Source of the DNA: Ignavibacteriaceae bacterium
Lineage (GTDB): Bacteria; Bacteroidota; Ignavibacteria; Ignavibacteriales; Ignavibacteriaceae
Assembly: GCA_014860115.1 (NCBI GenBank)
Contig: JACZKK010000079.1
Span: forward strand, 1 to 45,997
Length of the DNA: 45,997 nt
Direction of reading: 5' to 3'
The notes beneath the pieces were generated by a model. The model searched no databases. It was not told the origin of the DNA and saw only the letters and a program-made list of their open reading frames with translations. Every line of letters starts with the position of its first letter. Within the stretch, counting starts at the first letter, position 1. The position numbers were made by a program, and so were the translations under genes. Below are positions 8,787-17,694 of the stretch, piece by piece.

Positions 8787-9217
8787 AGTTTCACCTTACA
8801 AATTGTTAACTCCTCCCTAAACTAAAATAATTTTAAAATGAAACGCAATACTTTATTTAAAAAAAAGTAAATCAACAATTGTTAAGCGTGAACTGTATTA
8901 AATTTATTGCAAAAAAAATGGCTGCCTGGATAATTTACCAGACAGCCAGTCGTCGTTGTATGATCACAATTCTATTCTCAAAAGAAGTTGTGTTAAAGTA
9001 AATATGCAATTCTTAGACCATAGTAAAAGTGGTTGAAATCTTAACTCAAATAATCTTTTTGTTGTTGAACACTGTTTCAAAATAAAATTTGATGGATCAA
9101 AAGGGGGCTGATTAATGAGTGTTCATCACTATTTGAAATCCGCAATTCGAAATTAAAATCCCTCTTGCATTTAAGTTTTAAAAGATTATATTTTAGTGTG
9201 CAAATGTTCACTATATT
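8787..9217. other. 431-base gene-free stretch
   Basis: No open frame of useful length was found on either strand. The left part (8787-8910) is the probable promoter/leader of the minus-strand CPXCG gene and contains the 10-base palindrome AACAATTGTT at 8874-8883. A minus-strand intrinsic terminator occupies 8911-8948. The right part (8949-9217) has a separated inverted repeat, TGAACAC near 9066 and GTGTTCA near 9118, and runs into the broken dnaE-like gene. It may include the rearrangement junction that removed the 5' half of that gene. Confidence 0.6.
8911..8948 (-). terminator. Rho-independent terminator on the minus strand
   Basis: TGGCTGCCTGG (8919-8929) and CCAGACAGCCA (8938-8948) form an 11-base stem with one mismatch and an 8-base loop. 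An unbroken A8 tract at 8911-8918 precedes it, so on the minus strand the hairpin is followed by U8. No plus-strand T-run follows, so it works for leftward transcription. No gene is visible to the right that would use it. Confidence 0.7.
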
Positions 9218-10900
9218 ATGTTTGAAAACAGCTCAAAAACAGAAGATTTATTAATTTACCAGGTTCCGCCTGAATGGCGCGGACAGGCAAAGATACACAC
9301 ACTCTATCCGCCGATACCAAAACACACCGGCAGTATTGATTTCGACATCTTCGATTTTGATATGCTCTTCAACGATCGTGCAACAAAAAAATTAATTCGT
9401 TCGGGGAAAACTATCGGCTGCTTTTATATTGAATCGCCGGGAATGCGTTCGCTTCTTCGCAGACTCGATGTTGAAACTTTTGAGATGCTCACTGCGGCAA
9501 GTTCAGTTATTCGTCCCGGTGTTGCAGAAAGCGGAATGATGCAGGAGTTTATCGCACGGCATAAAGATCCTTCACGAAGAAAATATCTTGTGCCTGAAAT
9601 GGAAATTTATCTCGGCGAAACTTACGGAGTGATGATCTACCAGGAAGATGTAATTAAAGTTGCACATCACATTGCAGGGTTGAGTCTTGAAGATGCCGAT
9701 CTTTTACGCAGAGCAATGAGCGGAAAGATGCGTTCACATCACGCAATGCAGAGGATTGTTGATAAGTTTTTCGTTTCCTGCAAAGAAAAAGGATTAACCG
9801 ATTACCAGAGCAAAGAACTCTGGCGTCAGATTGAATCGTTTGCAGGTTATTCTTTCTGCAAAGCACACAGTGCATCGTTTGCATTACTTTCTTACCAGGT
9901 TGCATTTCTCAAAGCACATTATCCGGCGGAGTTTATGGCAAGCGTACTGAACAACGGCGGCGGATTTTATTCAGCAGCAGTTTACATTGAAGAATCAAAA
10001 CGTTTGGGCTTGAAGATTGAGCTTCCTTCAATCAATGAAAGTGAAAAGGAATATGTGGGAAAAGGAAGAAGCATTCGCATTGGTTTAAAAGCAATAAAGA
10101 ATCTTTCTTACAATGCAATTGAAAAAATTATCGAGGAAAGAAAACGCAACGGCAAATATATTTCGCTGGCGGATTTTCTTGTCCGTACAAAACTTGCTTA
10201 TGAAGAAACTGCTTTACTGATTAAATGCGGTGCAATGGGATGTTTCAAGCAAACGAGACCGACGTTGCTTCGCCTGTTGGATATTTATATCCATCGAAGA
10301 AAAATAATTGAAGAAAGTTACAACGACCTTTTTCTTAGGGAAACTTTTGCTCTTGAGGAAGAAGTTAAAACGGATTTGAACTACACTCTCGCCGGAATTT
10401 GCAAAGAAGAATACGAGGCTTTCGGCTATATGATTACGCGACATCCGCTTCACTTTTTTAAAGAATGGATTGAACAGAAGGGAGTTGTTCCTGCAAAGGA
10501 TATGCTTCGGAACAAAGGACGGCGAGTGAAGATGATCGGCTGGTATATGACTTCCAAGAGAATAAAAACAAAAAGCGGTGAGATAATGAAATTCCTCTCG
10601 CTTGAAGATCTCACGGGAACTTTTGAAGCAGTTATCTTCCCGAAAGTTTATTACCGTGTTGCTGAACTTACGTTGTCAATGGGACCATACTTCGTTACAG
10701 GCAAAGTGGATATGAACGATCACACAAATCTTGTTGTTGAAGATCTGAAAGTTCTTTCTTCAACAGCTCTGCAATCAAGCCTGATGAAAGACAGTGTTGA
10801 GCACAACTACTATGGTGATGAAGAAAAAATAACTGAGGAAGATTTTGCTCTGGCAAAAGCCTTGGATCATAAAAAGCTTAAAGTTGCTTACGCCGGTTGA
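9218..10900 (+). pseudogene. DNA polymerase III alpha subunit (DnaE-type), 5'-truncated remnant
   Basis: The 560-residue frame matches the C-terminal half of C-family polymerases. It contains TIGCFYIESPGMRSLLRRL, the RPG segment (IRPGVAESGMMQEF), LGETYGVMIYQEDVIK, DADLLRRAMSGK, and AGYSFCKAHSASFALLSYQ with LKAHYPAEFMA. An HhH region and an OB-fold (RRVKMIGWYMTSKR...) follow. Family members have about 1000 or more residues. The PHP domain and the palm segment with all three catalytic aspartates should lie upstream and are absent. An in-frame TAG at 9194 closes the frame before the ATG, which has no ribosome-binding site. It therefore cannot polymerise DNA alone. The sequence RPGVAESGMM resembles the second, DnaE2-like alpha subunits seen in Bacteroidota-type genomes; subtype is uncertain. 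The frame is otherwise intact, implying recent loss or retained expression. Confidence 0.8.
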
Positions 10901-10948
10901 GAAACAATATTATTATATTAACTGCCAACAAAATTTTATTGAGGAAAA

Positions 10949-11278
10949 ATGGCCTGGATATATCTTTTCATTGCAGGATTTTTTGAAATCGGCTGGGCAG
11001 TCGGACTTAAATACACCGAAGGTTTTACCAGGCTGTGGCCGAGTGTTATAACGATCGCAACCATGATTCTTAGTTTCTATTTTTTATCAACAGCAGTAAA
11101 GACAATTCCCATTGGAACAGCTTATGCAATCTGGACAGGAATCGGTGCTGTGGGAACAGCTATTCTTGGAATAATTCTATTTGGTGAATCCAAAGAATTT
11201 ATGAGAATGTTTTTTATACTTCTGATAATAGTCGGTATAGTAGGATTAAAATTTTTTTCGAAAATTCCTGTTCAATAA
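10949..11278 (+). CDS. gdx: Guanidinium exporter, small multidrug resistance family
   Basis: A 109-residue protein with four hydrophobic helices, the size of SMR transporters. It carries the central glutamate (E13) in helix 1. The sequences [28 protein letters not shown] and ILFGES match Gdx/SugE more closely than EmrE. Gdx exports guanidinium in exchange for protons as a dual-topology dimer in the inner membrane. The ATG is preceded by TTGAGGAAAA. It lies 48 bases after the broken dnaE-like gene. I see no guanidine riboswitch in that short gap, so regulation is not visible. Confidence 0.9.
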   Translation: MAWIYLFIAGFFEIGWAVGLKYTEGFTRLWPSVITIATMILSFYFLSTAVKTIPIGTAYAIWTGIGAVGTAILGIILFGESKEFMRMFFILLIIVGIVGLKFFSKIPVQ

Positions 11279-11297
11279 CGAAAGGTCAAAATTTAAA

Positions 11298-11909
11298 ATG
11301 AATAATCTTATAAAATTATTTTCAGGTTTTCTATTAGTCATAGTTATCTATTCCTGCAGCCCATCCACTGAGATGACAGACATATACGTTGATGAAACTT
11401 TTACTAGTAAAGGTTTTAATAAAATTTTAGTTCTGGGACTTGCCAAAGACGAATGGAAAAGAAAAGTTTATGAAAATGAATTCCGTTCTCAACTAATAAC
11501 ATATAACGTTGAGGTACTAATGGCCTGGCAGGAACTTCCCAAAGGCGAACAGCTGAACAGGGAAACCTTTGAAAAGTATTTCAGAGAGAAGAATGTTGAT
11601 GCAATATTAGTCGCAATTGAAGGTGGTGAAAGCATGGATAAAACTTTATATAGCGGCGGCGGATCTTCTCATGTTTATGTCGGCTTCTATGGCTTCTATG
11701 CTTCAACAGCATCATATTATTTTAATTCGGAATTTTTAGCTGAAGAAAAAATAGTTCATATGAGAACAAATCTCTATGAAACAACTGAAGGCAAAATTAT
11801 CTGGAGTGCAAAGTCACAATCTTTTGAGCCATCCAGTACAGGAGAAGTCGTCAAAGCTGTAAGCAATAAAGTGGTCGGTGAGATTTTCCGGCAAGGTTAT
11901 ATTAATTAA
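11298..11909 (+). CDS. Putative lipoprotein of unknown function
   Basis: A 203-residue protein with a lipoprotein signal peptide: hydrophobic stretch ending in a lipobox-like VIYSC with the cysteine at residue 20, so the mature protein is probably lipid-anchored in the envelope. The body has an alternating alpha/beta pattern (KILVLGLAKDEWKRKVYENE, NVDAILVAIEGG). A tyrosine/glycine-rich loop follows (YVGFYGFYAS), then a C-terminal segment LYETTEGKIIWSAKSQS. The last part resembles DUF4136-like or GNA1162-like lipoproteins that compare cell-envelope stress states, but I cannot confirm the family. It follows gdx by 19 bases and precedes the channel gene by 21. Confidence 0.7.
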   Translation: MNNLIKLFSGFLLVIVIYSCSPSTEMTDIYVDETFTSKGFNKILVLGLAKDEWKRKVYENEFRSQLITYNVEVLMAWQELPKGEQLNRETFEKYFREKNVDAILVAIEGGESMDKTLYSGGGSSHVYVGFYGFYASTASYYFNSEFLAEEKIVHMRTNLYETTEGKIIWSAKSQSFEPSSTGEVVKAVSNKVVGEIFRQGYIN

Positions 11910-11930
11910 TAATATTTAATTGAAAGACAG

Positions 11931-12593
11931 ATGGTAAAGAAAATATTAAAACTTCTTTCTAGTCATTCACAGATTACTCTGATTGTCAGCATATTGCTTC
12001 TGATACTTTTTTCTCCTTTCTATTGGGATTCACCTTTCGCAAATTATTTTAACTTTCTGTTCCTTAGCTTAATATTACTTTCATCTATTCTTACACTTAA
12101 GAAAAGCGGTTTTAAATTTAAAAGAGTACAATCAATTGGATATTTAATTTTAGCCTTGACCTTACTCACTGCAATCTTGCACAATGATTATCTGGAACTT
12201 GTAAACAAGATAGTGTTTGTCCTGTTTTACATTCTTGTAGCTATCAACCTGCTTGTTGGGATAGTTAAAAGCAAAGAAGTTGATTCTAATGTTATCTTCA
12301 GTGCGGTAGCAGTTTACCTTTTATTTGGATTTTGCGGTGCACTTCTGGCGGCGGTAGTTCATTTCTTCAATCCTGCTGCATTCTCATTAGAAAGTACATA
12401 TTCCAGTCAGTTTCATCAGTACTTATATTTCAGCTTCATAACATTTACCACAACCGGATACGGTGACGTTCTCCCAATTTCTCCAATGGCAAGAACTTTG
12501 GCAATTTTTCTGGCGGTATTTGGTCAGATATATCTAACTGTTATAATAGGTATCCTAATAGGAAAATATTTATCGGGTAGTAAAAAGTCCTAG
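11931..12593 (+). CDS. Two-pore-helix-type K+ channel-like membrane protein
   Basis: A 220-residue membrane protein. Several N-terminal helices (about residues 13-110) lead to a pore module near the C-terminus. That module has an outer helix, a selectivity filter TTTGYGD (about residues 178-184) and an inner helix ending in GILIGKYL. This is the ion_trans_2 arrangement of simple bacterial potassium channels. There is no RCK/TrkA-N domain, and the protein stops soon after the inner helix. Ion selectivity is inferred from the canonical filter. It may be co-transcribed with the lipoprotein upstream. Confidence 0.82.
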   Translation: MVKKILKLLSSHSQITLIVSILLLILFSPFYWDSPFANYFNFLFLSLILLSSILTLKKSGFKFKRVQSIGYLILALTLLTAILHNDYLELVNKIVFVLFYILVAINLLVGIVKSKEVDSNVIFSAVAVYLLFGFCGALLAAVVHFFNPAAFSLESTYSSQFHQYLYFSFITFTTTGYGDVLPISPMARTLAIFLAVFGQIYLTVIIGILIGKYLSGSKKS

Positions 12594-12714
12594 TTATCTA
12601 GTCATATTGAAATACTTACAATTGATTTTTCCTCAAAATTTTCCCCTAAAAATTCTTATTTTTCAGCATCAAGTGTTTATATGTGTCATAATTTGTTTAA
12701 CATCATTAGGTTAA

Positions 12715-14595
12715 ATGTATAAAACTTTCTTATCATCTTTCATTGTTTTTCTATTACTTACCAGCGCATCGGAAGTGAATGCCCAACAAAATAAACAAAC
12801 AAAAACCATACTTATCATTTTTGGGCTTGCCCCTAACCAACCGGCATACATTCCTCTCTTAAAGGGGATAAGAGAAAAGCTTGATGAAGAGTTTTATGAA
12901 AACTATAACTTTCATATGGAATACTTAAACCTTAGACGTTATGAGAATGACAATTTTCCAAATGAATTATTTGAATCGTTAAATAAAAAATACAGAGAGA
13001 TACATATAGATTTATTAATATGTATAGGAATAAATCCGGTCCCTACGATTAAAAAATTTGCCGAAAGATATCTGCTTGAATTACCAACGATTTCAATGGA
13101 TCTGGATTTTTCAGATTATGGATTTGTTCAAGATATGAGGTTGAATAATGTTACAACAATTGTAAATATGAATATTGATCCTGCAAAATCAATTGCATTT
13201 GGCATTAAATTATTTCCGGAAACTTCTTCAGTTTATTTTATTTCCGGCGTTATGCAGCTTGATAAGTTTTACCTTTCTAGTAGTAGAGAGTGGGCAGAAA
13301 AAAATCTCTTAGACAAAAAGATTACATATGTTACCGATCTTAAAATGCAGGATATTCTTGATAAGGTTAGACGATTACCAAAGAAGAGTATTGTATTTGT
13401 CGGATCATTTAGTTTAGATGCTGATTCCATTGAATACAACAACCCTGAAGCGATCCGGCTAATTTCTTCTCAATCTAACGCTCCAGTATTTGGTTACAGT
13501 GATCTGGGCTTTGGTGAAGGACCAATCGGAGGTTATATAGCAAGCTTTGAGAAAGTTGGTCAATTCATGGGTAAGGCGGCTGTGAAGATTCTAAATGGTG
13601 CAGATCCTAATTCCTTTAAAATAACTGAGCAGGACTATTATGAATATGTTTTTGACTGGAGGCAGTTAAAAAGGTGGAATCTCCTCAAATCAGATTTGAT
13701 TCCAGCCGGAAGCACCATTATGCATGAAAACATTTCGTTCATAGATAGATATAAATGGATTGGCGGAGTTGTTCTGCTGTTTTTAGTATTGCAGACACTT
13801 TTAATTGCTAACCTGATACGTTTGAATAGAAATCAAAAACTTATGACAACGAAAATAATCGAATCAGAAAACAGATATAGAGAATTCCTGCACGAAGACA
13901 GAAGTTTGAGGCTTGGACAGCTTACTGCTTCACTTTCACACGAACTTAATCAACCACTTACTGCCATACTAAGTAATGCCCAGGCAGGAATTAATTTTAT
14001 AAATTCAAATGAAGCAACACCTGACCTGTTAAAACAGATCTTCCAGAAAATTGTTGATAATGATAAGAGAGGAGCATCAATACTGAGCAGCATCAGGGGA
14101 ATGATGAAACTTGAGCACAGGGAAAAAGGCAAAGTAAATCTTAATGATCTGATTAACGAAGTTTTAGTTGTTATACAGGGTGAAGCAAATAGATACAATA
14201 CCAGACTAAATTCAGAGTTAACCGGTAAAACAGTATATGTATTAGGTGATAGAATACAGATACAGCAGGTGCTGCTAAATTTTCTGTTGAATGCTACACA
14301 GTCAATGGAAAAAATAGATGCGTCGAGTAGGGAAATAACTGTATCCAGTACAATTAAGGATTCAGAAGTAATCGTTTCCGTTAGTGACAAGGGTGAAGGA
14401 ATTGATGAAGCGACAAAAGATAAACTCTTTAAACCTTTCATCACTTCAAAGAAAGAAGGCACAGGCATCGGATTGGTAATTTGCCGCTCGATTATCGAAG
14501 ACCATGGCGGAAAGATCTGGGCTGAGAATAAACCTGATGGTGGTGCAAAGTTTTCATTCAGCTTAAAAATGTTAGAAGATGGAAAAAGCAGATAG
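12715..14595 (+). CDS. Sensor histidine kinase with periplasmic binding-protein sensor domain
   Basis: A 626-residue two-component sensor. Order: Sec signal peptide (1-24, ending VNAQ); an ABC-type substrate-binding-like periplasmic domain (about 28-335, beginning TILIIFGLAPNQPAYIPLL); one transmembrane helix (about 348-368); a HisKA dimerisation domain with the phospho-acceptor H409 in LSHELNQPLTAIL; and a HATPase domain with N-box NFLLNATQSM, G1 DKGEGI and G2 GTGIGLVICRSIIEDHGG. The architecture suggests direct sensing of a small ligand in the periplasm. It overlaps the downstream FixJ-type regulator by 17 bases, so they form a pair. Being at the head of the amino-acid/dicarboxylate gene run, it could sense an acidic amino acid, amide or dicarboxylate; that ligand is inference. 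Confidence 0.9.
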   Translation: MYKTFLSSFIVFLLLTSASEVNAQQNKQTKTILIIFGLAPNQPAYIPLLKGIREKLDEEFYENYNFHMEYLNLRRYENDNFPNELFESLNKKYREIHIDLLICIGINPVPTIKKFAERYLLELPTISMDLDFSDYGFVQDMRLNNVTTIVNMNIDPAKSIAFGIKLFPETSSVYFISGVMQLDKFYLSSSREWAEKNLLDKKITYVTDLKMQDILDKVRRLPKKSIVFVGSFSLDADSIEYNNPEAIRLISSQSNAPVFGYSDLGFGEGPIGGYIASFEKVGQFMGKAAVKILNGADPNSFKITEQDYYEYVFDWRQLKRWNLLKSDLIPAGSTIMHENISFIDRYKWIGGVVLLFLVLQTLLIANLIRLNRNQKLMTTKIIESENRYREFLHEDRSLRLGQLTASLSHELNQPLTAILSNAQAGINFINSNEATPDLLKQIFQKIVDNDKRGASILSSIRGMMKLEHREKGKVNLNDLINEVLVVIQGEANRYNTRLNSELTGKTVYVLGDRIQIQQVLLNFLLNATQSMEKIDASSREITVSSTIKDSEVIVSVSDKGEGIDEATKDKLFKPFITSKKEGTGIGLVICRSIIEDHGGKIWAENKPDGGAKFSFSLKMLEDGKSR

Positions 14596-15214
14596 TAAAA
14601 TATTTATTATTGATGATGACGATGAAATCCTTCAGAGTCTTTCTCTGCTGCTTAAATCTTCCGGATATCAGGTTGAGACCTTCCCGAGTACAGCACAATT
14701 CTTAGAAACTGAAAACATTAATTGCCCGGGATGCATTTTACTTGATGTATTTCTCGGTGGCAAAACAGGACTGGAATTGCAGGTAGAAATTGAAACAAAA
14801 TTTGAATGTCTTCCTATTATTTTTATCACCGGTCAGGGTGATATACCAATGAGTGTTGAAGCAATGAAAAAAGGGGCAGTAAATTTTCTTCAGAAACCCA
14901 TTGATGAAAAAGAATTATTCAATGCAATTGATGAGGCGCTTCAGAGAAGCATTTCGCTTATCAGTAAACAAACCGAATTAGAAAAATTTAAATCTTTGAT
15001 TAGCACTCTTACTGCAAGGGAATACGAAATTTTTCGATATGTAATTACCGGAATGCTGAACAAACAAATCGCCTCTGAATTAGGCATTGCTGAACACACC
15101 GTTAAAAATCATCGCTTAAAAATAACTGAAAAGCTTGGTGTGAAGTCTGTAGCAGAAATGATATGCATCGCCGATAAGATGAATATAAAAGGCGTCTCCA
15201 TTAATAATATCTAA
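14579..15214 (+). CDS. FixJ-type response regulator (receiver plus LuxR HTH)
   Basis: A 211-residue regulator. The N-terminal receiver has the acidic pocket IIDDDDE and the phospho-acceptor D56 in LLDVF, with the conserved threonine in FITGQ and lysine in LQKPID. The C-terminal LuxR/GerE-type helix-turn-helix (about 143-205) contains LTAREYEIFRYVITG, NKQIASELGIAEHTVKNHR and KLGVKS. FixJ/NarL-type regulators dimerise on phosphorylation and activate promoters. The gene overlaps the kinase gene, which is its evident partner. Likely targets are the following genes; a candidate inverted-repeat site lies at 15275-15290. Confidence 0.93.
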   Translation: MEKADSKIFIIDDDDEILQSLSLLLKSSGYQVETFPSTAQFLETENINCPGCILLDVFLGGKTGLELQVEIETKFECLPIIFITGQGDIPMSVEAMKKGAVNFLQKPIDEKELFNAIDEALQRSISLISKQTELEKFKSLISTLTAREYEIFRYVITGMLNKQIASELGIAEHTVKNHRLKITEKLGVKSVAEMICIADKMNIKGVSINNI

Positions 15215-15274
15215 GAACGTTTCACTCACCTTTTAAGATATAAAAGTATTTTAATCCCGCAAAAGCCTGTGTCA

Positions 15275-15290
15275 TAGGACTAAGTACCTA
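15275..15290. promoter_or_regulatory. Candidate operator, inverted repeat TAGG-N8-CCTA
   Basis: In the 133-base gap after the FixJ-type regulator there is an inverted repeat TAGG/CCTA with an 8-base spacer, about 57 bases before the start of the next gene. FixJ/NarL-type dimers commonly bind short inverted repeats near promoters, so this is a reasonable candidate, but the arms are short and I found no second copy upstream of the other cluster genes. Confidence 0.3.
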
Positions 15291-15347
15291 TTTACTCCGG
15301 TTACCAAAAGAAATAGATTTCATCACAAATTATTTAAGGAGATAAAA

Positions 15348-15947
15348 ATGAAACACTTTGCACTGATTCTTTTATTTGCTTTTTCTTCTTTATCAATTGC
15401 TCAGGAGATTGATTCCTCTATTGTTGAAAAAGATTCCATAATTGTTGAAGAACAAACTCCACCCGAAACACAACCCACATCACCCACAGCGAGCAAATGG
15501 TATTATGGTGGTACCGTCGGTTTCAGCTTTTGGAATGATTACACGTATATAGGACTTTATCCACAGGTGGGATATAAAGTTACGCCCCAGTTTTCAGTAG
15601 GTGGAAAAATCGGATACTCATATTACAATTATCATGATACAGATTTGAGTACTGATAATTATGGTGGAAGCATATTCACAAGATATAGAGTTATTCCGCA
15701 GTTTTACCTTCACGGTGAATTTGTCTACTTCAGTTATGAGCAGCAAACTTACGATTTACAGACGAGGGAATATGGGACAGAACGAAATTGGGTTCCTTTT
15801 ATATTACTCGGAGGCGGATTAAGTCAAAACATTGGACAAAATGTATGGGCATATGTTGAGATATTGTTCGACGTTTTACAAGATGAAAATTCACCCTATG
15901 ATGAATGGGAACCATTTATAAGCATTGGTGTTGGAGTAGGCTTTTAA
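15348..15947 (+). CDS. Predicted outer-membrane beta-barrel protein
   Basis: A 199-residue protein with a signal peptide ending SIAQ at about residue 19 and a proline/threonine-rich linker (about 36-48). About eight amphipathic strands follow, ending in the aromatic C-terminal residue of SIGVGVGF. Strands such as WYYGGTVGFSFW, VGYKVTPQFSVGGKIGYSYY and YGGSIFTRYRV are typical of small 8-stranded barrels. Substrate unknown. It is preceded by AAGGAG and sits between the two regulator genes, directly after the candidate operator, so it is a plausible first target of the two-component system. Confidence 0.78.
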   Translation: MKHFALILLFAFSSLSIAQEIDSSIVEKDSIIVEEQTPPETQPTSPTASKWYYGGTVGFSFWNDYTYIGLYPQVGYKVTPQFSVGGKIGYSYYNYHDTDLSTDNYGGSIFTRYRVIPQFYLHGEFVYFSYEQQTYDLQTREYGTERNWVPFILLGGGLSQNIGQNVWAYVEILFDVLQDENSPYDEWEPFISIGVGVGF

Positions 15948-15974
15948 TCAGTTTTAATAATAAAAAATTAATCT

Positions 15975-16337
15975 ATGCAAATGATTCATATTATTGACGA
16001 TGACCCGAATGTTAGAGATGGATTTATGATGCTGCTTAAATCTGCGGGCTACGTTTGTGATGCTTTTGAAAGTGCTGAGAAATTTTTAGAAAATTATAAT
16101 GCAGAATCGTTCGATCTGCTTATCCTTGATATTCATTTACCGGGGATGAGCGGTTGTTCATTATTGGAATATTTAAGAACAAAAAAAATGCGATTGCCGG
16201 TAATTATCATTACTGGTTATGATGAAAAATCTACTCGTACTGCTGCCAAAGATTATGGTGCAATCGCTTACTTAAGAAAACCGGTAGACAGTACAGCATT
16301 ATTGGACCTGATAAAATTCAATTATGCAAAGGCATAA
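15975..16337 (+). CDS. Stand-alone receiver-domain protein (CheY/FixJ-receiver-like)
   Basis: A 120-residue protein consisting only of a response-regulator receiver: acidic pocket IIDDDPN, phospho-acceptor D52 in LILDIHLPGMSG, threonine in IIITGYD and lysine in YLRKPVD. No output domain follows. It closely resembles the receiver of the FixJ-type regulator at 14579 (IIDDD..., LLKS-GY, F-S---FLE), so it may have arisen from it. It could act as a phosphate sink or compete for the same kinase; this is inference. No strong ribosome-binding site precedes the ATG; a second ATG lies two codons later. Confidence 0.88.
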   Translation: MQMIHIIDDDPNVRDGFMMLLKSAGYVCDAFESAEKFLENYNAESFDLLILDIHLPGMSGCSLLEYLRTKKMRLPVIIITGYDEKSTRTAAKDYGAIAYLRKPVDSTALLDLIKFNYAKA

Positions 16338-16427
16338 AACTGAAAAAAATTTATTCAATCGTGATTTTGAATGTACAGAATTATTACTAAACAAAATTCA
16401 CTTAACTATAAACAGAAAGGAAGAACT

Positions 16428-17660
16428 ATGAAACACTCACGACTTATTCTTGTATCTTTTTTCATCGCACTCTTCGCAATAAGTCTGAACGCACAGGACA
16501 AAAACTGGTTCCAGGTTTACGGCTTTGCAATGACCGATATCGGTTACAATGCAAAACAAATCCAACCTGATTGGTACGATGTTGTAAGACCGACAAAACT
16601 TCCAACCATAGAAAATGAATATGGCTCTGATGGAAACGTATTTTTCAGCGTACGTCAAACTCGTTTTGGTGTAAAAAGTGGAACACCAACTGCTCTCGGT
16701 GAACTCTTCACCCAGTTTGAATTTGAAATGTTTGGAACCGGCAGCGATGCTGGCCAGACAACTATTCGTCTCCGACATGCTTATGGTGAACTTGGACAAT
16801 TTGGTGCTGGTCAATACTGGTCACCGTTTATGGATATAGATGTGTTCCCGAATTCAGTTGAGTATTGGGGACCTAACGGTATGGTATTTTTCCGCAATAT
16901 CCAATTTCGATATATGCCGATTAAAGGAGATACACGATTAACATTTGCTCTCGAAAGACCGGGTGCAAGTGCTGATGGAGGTGTTTATAGTGAAATACTT
17001 CAGGAACAAAATATCAGCGGTCAATTCCCTCTACCTGACTTATCAGCGGAGTATCGTTACGGTCAGGATTGGGGTTATGTAGAACTGGCTGGCATTGTTC
17101 GTTATATAAAATGGGTAGATCAGAGTGATAATGAATATGATTTGAGTGATGAAGCATTAGGATGGGGCCTTAACTTGAGTTCAAATTTAAAGATAACTAA
17201 GAATGATGTTTTAAGACTTGCGTTTGTTTACGGTGAAGGAATTCAGAACTATATGAACGATGCCCCGGTTGATATCGGAATTCAGGATAATTCAAGTGAT
17301 CCTGAGAAACCAATTAAGGGAGTTCCAATTCCAATGATGTCAGCCGTTGCTTTTCTGGATCATAACTGGAGCGAAAAATTCTCAACTTCAGTTGGTTATT
17401 CTTTCCTGGATATGGATAACACCGACCTTCAAAGTTATGATGCCTTTAACAGAGGTCAGTATGCTCTGATAAACTTGCTTTATTACCCGGTAGCGAATGT
17501 AATGATGGGAGCTGAAATACAGTGGGCTGACAGAGAAAACTTTAATAACCTTGTAGAGGAAGGAGAAGTTCAATATCCGGAGAATTATTTGAAGACTGCT
17601 GACATTTTAAAGGTTCAGTTCTCATTCAAATATAATTTTTCACATAAAGTATTGTTCTAA
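16428..17660 (+). CDS. DcaP-type trimeric outer-membrane porin
   Basis: A 410-residue outer-membrane channel. The start is the ATG at 16428, with AGAAAGGAAG upstream and a signal peptide ending SLNAQ; an upstream in-frame ATG at 16371 would prefix 19 non-signal residues. The mature protein strongly matches the DcaP family, with YGFAMTDIGYN, DWYDVVRPTKLP, FSVRQTRFGVK, LRHAYGELGQFGAGQYWS and VEYWGPNGMVFFRN. DcaP of Acinetobacter is a trimeric channel for negatively charged, dicarboxylate-type substrates. Here it precedes secreted glutaminase, and a role in admitting acidic or amide amino acids fits the context, though substrate is not shown by sequence. Confidence 0.9.
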   Translation: MKHSRLILVSFFIALFAISLNAQDKNWFQVYGFAMTDIGYNAKQIQPDWYDVVRPTKLPTIENEYGSDGNVFFSVRQTRFGVKSGTPTALGELFTQFEFEMFGTGSDAGQTTIRLRHAYGELGQFGAGQYWSPFMDIDVFPNSVEYWGPNGMVFFRNIQFRYMPIKGDTRLTFALERPGASADGGVYSEILQEQNISGQFPLPDLSAEYRYGQDWGYVELAGIVRYIKWVDQSDNEYDLSDEALGWGLNLSSNLKITKNDVLRLAFVYGEGIQNYMNDAPVDIGIQDNSSDPEKPIKGVPIPMMSAVAFLDHNWSEKFSTSVGYSFLDMDNTDLQSYDAFNRGQYALINLLYYPVANVMMGAEIQWADRENFNNLVEEGEVQYPENYLKTADILKVQFSFKYNFSHKVLF

Positions 17661-17694
17661 ATTTTTTAATACTTAACTAAAGGAGTTAAATAAA

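Noticed and set aside
13950-14468. Minus-strand open frame of 172 codons opposite the kinase domain
   Set aside because: It covers the conserved HisKA/HATPase coding region, and its product resembles no protein pattern; shadow frame.
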